Below, piece by piece: positions 5,996 through 7,607 of a stretch of DNA of 7,607 bases (its first letter is position 1; every line of letters starts with the position of its first letter). Below the pieces are notes generated by a model that saw nothing but the letters and a program-made list of their open reading frames with translations, was not told the DNA's origin and searched no databases. The position numbers and the translations under genes were made by a program. Origin of the DNA: Candidatus Alistipes excrementipullorum (GTDB lineage: Bacteria > Bacteroidota > Bacteroidia > Bacteroidales > Rikenellaceae); NCBI GenBank assembly GCA_019113665.1, contig DXGW01000148.1, positions 1 through 7,607 on the forward strand. The letters run 5' to 3'.

Positions 5996-7607
5996 ATGTT
6001 CGACAAGTTCGCCGACAGACACATCGGCACAAGCAGCAACAGCAAGGATCTTAAAGAGATGCTCGACGTCATAGGTGTAAAATCCGTCGAAGAGCTGATC
6101 TCGCAGGTCATACCCCAGTCCATCAGGCTCAAAAAGCCGCTCGACCTTCCGAAAGAGGGCATGAGCGAGTACGAATTCGCCGAGCACATACGCTCGCTGG
6201 CCGCCAAAAACCGCCAGTTCCGCTCGTTCATCGGCATGGGCTACTATCCGTCGGCAGTACCGGCAGTCATCTCGCGCAACGTATTCGAGAACCCGGCATG
6301 GTACACCTCCTACACGCCCTATCAGGCCGAGATATCGCAGGGACGCCTCGAGGCCCTGCTCAACTTCCAGACGGTGATAATATCGCTCACAGGTCTTGAG
6401 ATCGCAAACTGCTCGCTGCTCGACGAGTCGACGGCTGCAGCCGAAGCGATGCTGATGATGTTCGCGACACGTTCGCGCGAGGCCGTCAAGGAGGGACGCA
6501 ACCAGCTCTTCGTCGACCGCAACATCTTCCCGCAGACACTCGACCTGCTGCTTACGCGCAGCGAGCCGTTCGGCATCGAACTTATCGTCGACGACTATGC
6601 CGAGTACGACTTCACGGGCCGCGAGTTCGGCGCCATGGTGCAGTATCCCGCAGCCGACGGAGCCGTATGCGACTATGAGGATTTCGCCGCCTCGGCACAC
6701 GCACACGGCGTGACGGTAACGGCCGTAGCCGACCTGTTGGCACTTGCCCTGCTCAAATCCCCGGCGGAATGGGGTGCCGACATAGCTGTCGGAGGAACGC
6801 AGCGCCTTGGCTGCCCGATGGGTTTCGGAGGCCCGAGCGCCGGATACATGGCCGCAAAGGAGGCCTTCAAACGCAACATGCCCGGCCGCATCATCGGCGT
6901 ATCGGTAGACCGCTGCGGCAACCGCGCACTGCGCATGTCCCTTCAGATGCGTGAACAGCACATCAAGCGTGAACGCGCCACGTCGAACATCTGCACGGCA
7001 TCGGCCCTGATGGCCTCGATGGTCGGATTCTACTGCATATACAATGGAGCCGAGGGTCTGAAACGCGCAGCCCTGACCGCACACCTCGCTGCAGCCAGCG
7101 TAGCCAAGGCCCTCACGGCGATGGACTACCGTCTGGCCAACACTTCGTTCTTCGACACGCTGGAGGTCGAGGCCGAAGCTTCGGTAATACAGTCGCTCGC
7201 TCTGGAGCACGGAATCAACTTCCACTACCCTTCGGACGAACGCGTACACATGTCGTTCGACGAGGTGACGACACCCGAAGAGGTCGAGACAGTCGTTGCG
7301 ATCTTCGCCGAGGCCAAAGGCCGCAAGGCAAAGAGTGCCAAAATGGTATCCGAACCCGAAATAGCACCGTCGCTGCAGCGCCGTTCGGAGATACTTACGG
7401 AACCTGTATTCAACCGCTACCGCTGCGAAAGCGACCTGATGCGCTACATCAAGCGCCTCGAACTGCGTGACATATCGCTGGCCAACTCGATGATTTCGCT
7501 GGGCTCGTGCACAATGAAGCTCAACGCCGCGGCCCTCATGCAGCCGCTGTCGCTGGCCGGTTTCCAGAACATACACCCGTTCGCCCCGGCCGACCAGACC
7601 GAAGGCT
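5996..7607 (+). CDS. gcvP: Glycine dehydrogenase (decarboxylating), P protein, 3' end cut by window
   Basis: GcvP is the PLP-dependent P protein of the glycine cleavage system. It decarboxylates glycine and passes the aminomethyl group to the lipoyl arm of GcvH. The frame stays open from ATG 5996-5998 to the window end: 537 codons of an expected 950 or so. Family blocks seen are RHIGTS near the N-terminus, FIGMGYYPS, AWYTSYTPYQAEISQGRLEA, NCSLLDESTAAAEAM, GTQRLGCPMGFGGPSAGYM (around 267-285), MREQHIKRERATSNICTA, and at the start of the C-terminal half SLGSCTMKLNAAA (501-513) and NIHPFAPADQ. The PLP-binding lysine lies in the missing part. GGPSA stands where many GcvP proteins have GGPHA. The AGGA before the ATG sits one base away, too close to act as a Shine-Dalgarno. 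It follows the kinase gene by 34 A/C-rich bases. No gcvT or gcvH is visible. Confidence 0.96.
   Translation, partial: MFDKFADRHIGTSSNSKDLKEMLDVIGVKSVEELISQVIPQSIRLKKPLDLPKEGMSEYEFAEHIRSLAAKNRQFRSFIGMGYYPSAVPAVISRNVFENPAWYTSYTPYQAEISQGRLEALLNFQTVIISLTGLEIANCSLLDESTAAAEAMLMMFATRSREAVKEGRNQLFVDRNIFPQTLDLLLTRSEPFGIELIVDDYAEYDFTGREFGAMVQYPAADGAVCDYEDFAASAHAHGVTVTAVADLLALALLKSPAEWGADIAVGGTQRLGCPMGFGGPSAGYMAAKEAFKRNMPGRIIGVSVDRCGNRALRMSLQMREQHIKRERATSNICTASALMASMVGFYCIYNGAEGLKRAALTAHLAAASVAKALTAMDYRLANTSFFDTLEVEAEASVIQSLALEHGINFHYPSDERVHMSFDEVTTPEEVETVVAIFAEAKGRKAKSAKMVSEPEIAPSLQRRSEILTEPVFNRYRCESDLMRYIKRLELRDISLANSMISLGSCTMKLNAAALMQPLSLAGFQNIHPFAPADQTEG

Noticed and set aside
6821..6844. GGPSA instead of GGPHA in GcvP as an inactivating change
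   Set aside because: From memory, Bacteroidales GcvP proteins also carry GGPSAGY here, so it is probably lineage-typical. All neighbouring blocks are intact.
5987..7576. A 529-codon minus-strand open frame antisense to gcvP
   Set aside because: The plus strand carries unmistakable GcvP blocks throughout, and the antisense product is Arg/Val/Cys-rich without recognisable motifs.
1..7607. A hidden novel system (CRISPR, toxin-antitoxin, phage, secondary metabolism)
   Set aside because: The genes are housekeeping or salvage types with uniform codon use. No repeat arrays, integrases or foreign-looking segments are visible, and the largest gene-free gap is 236 bases (2548-2783).

Overview
The window looks like ordinary chromosomal DNA from a GC-rich member of the Bacteroidota (Bacteroidales; an Alistipes-like genome is my best guess). 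Three things point there. The minus-strand genes have promoters of the Bacteroides type, TTG or TTTG, then 19-20 bases, then TAnnTTTG. The starts lack usable Shine-Dalgarno sequences. The proteins are closest in style to Bacteroidales versions, for example a six-domain S1 with an Ala/Lys/Glu tail and a one-chain glycine decarboxylase P protein. The genus is inference.

Layout, left half (minus strand): bases 1-89 hold the terminator of the GNAT gene and perhaps the first ten codons of another minus-strand gene. Then come a GNAT acetyltransferase (90-584), ribosomal protein S1 rpsA (727-2547) and an exported two-domain 5'-nucleotidase-type phosphoesterase (2784-4217). Each has its own promoter, and each is followed by an intrinsic terminator, so all three read as single-gene transcription units. 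The rpsA leader contains a 15-bp hairpin that pairs fully only in the rpsA transcript.

Right half (plus strand): a 76-base divergent gap (4218-4293) leads into a 555-residue nucleoside (uridine-type) kinase with a threonyl-tRNA-synthetase-like N-terminal half (4294-5961). After 34 bases comes gcvP, the glycine decarboxylase P protein (5996 to the window end). gcvP is cut by the window edge, so only its first 537 codons are visible.

Function: the divergent pair suggests nucleoside salvage. The exported phosphoesterase could strip phosphate from nucleotides outside the cytoplasm, and the kinase could rephosphorylate nucleosides inside. S1 and GcvP are housekeeping proteins of translation and one-carbon metabolism. 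I see no CRISPR, insertion sequence, prophage, toxin-antitoxin or defence module. The points most worth a second look are the rpsA leader hairpin, the kinase's synthetase-like half with all four editing-site residues replaced, and the repeated extended -7 promoter sequence.
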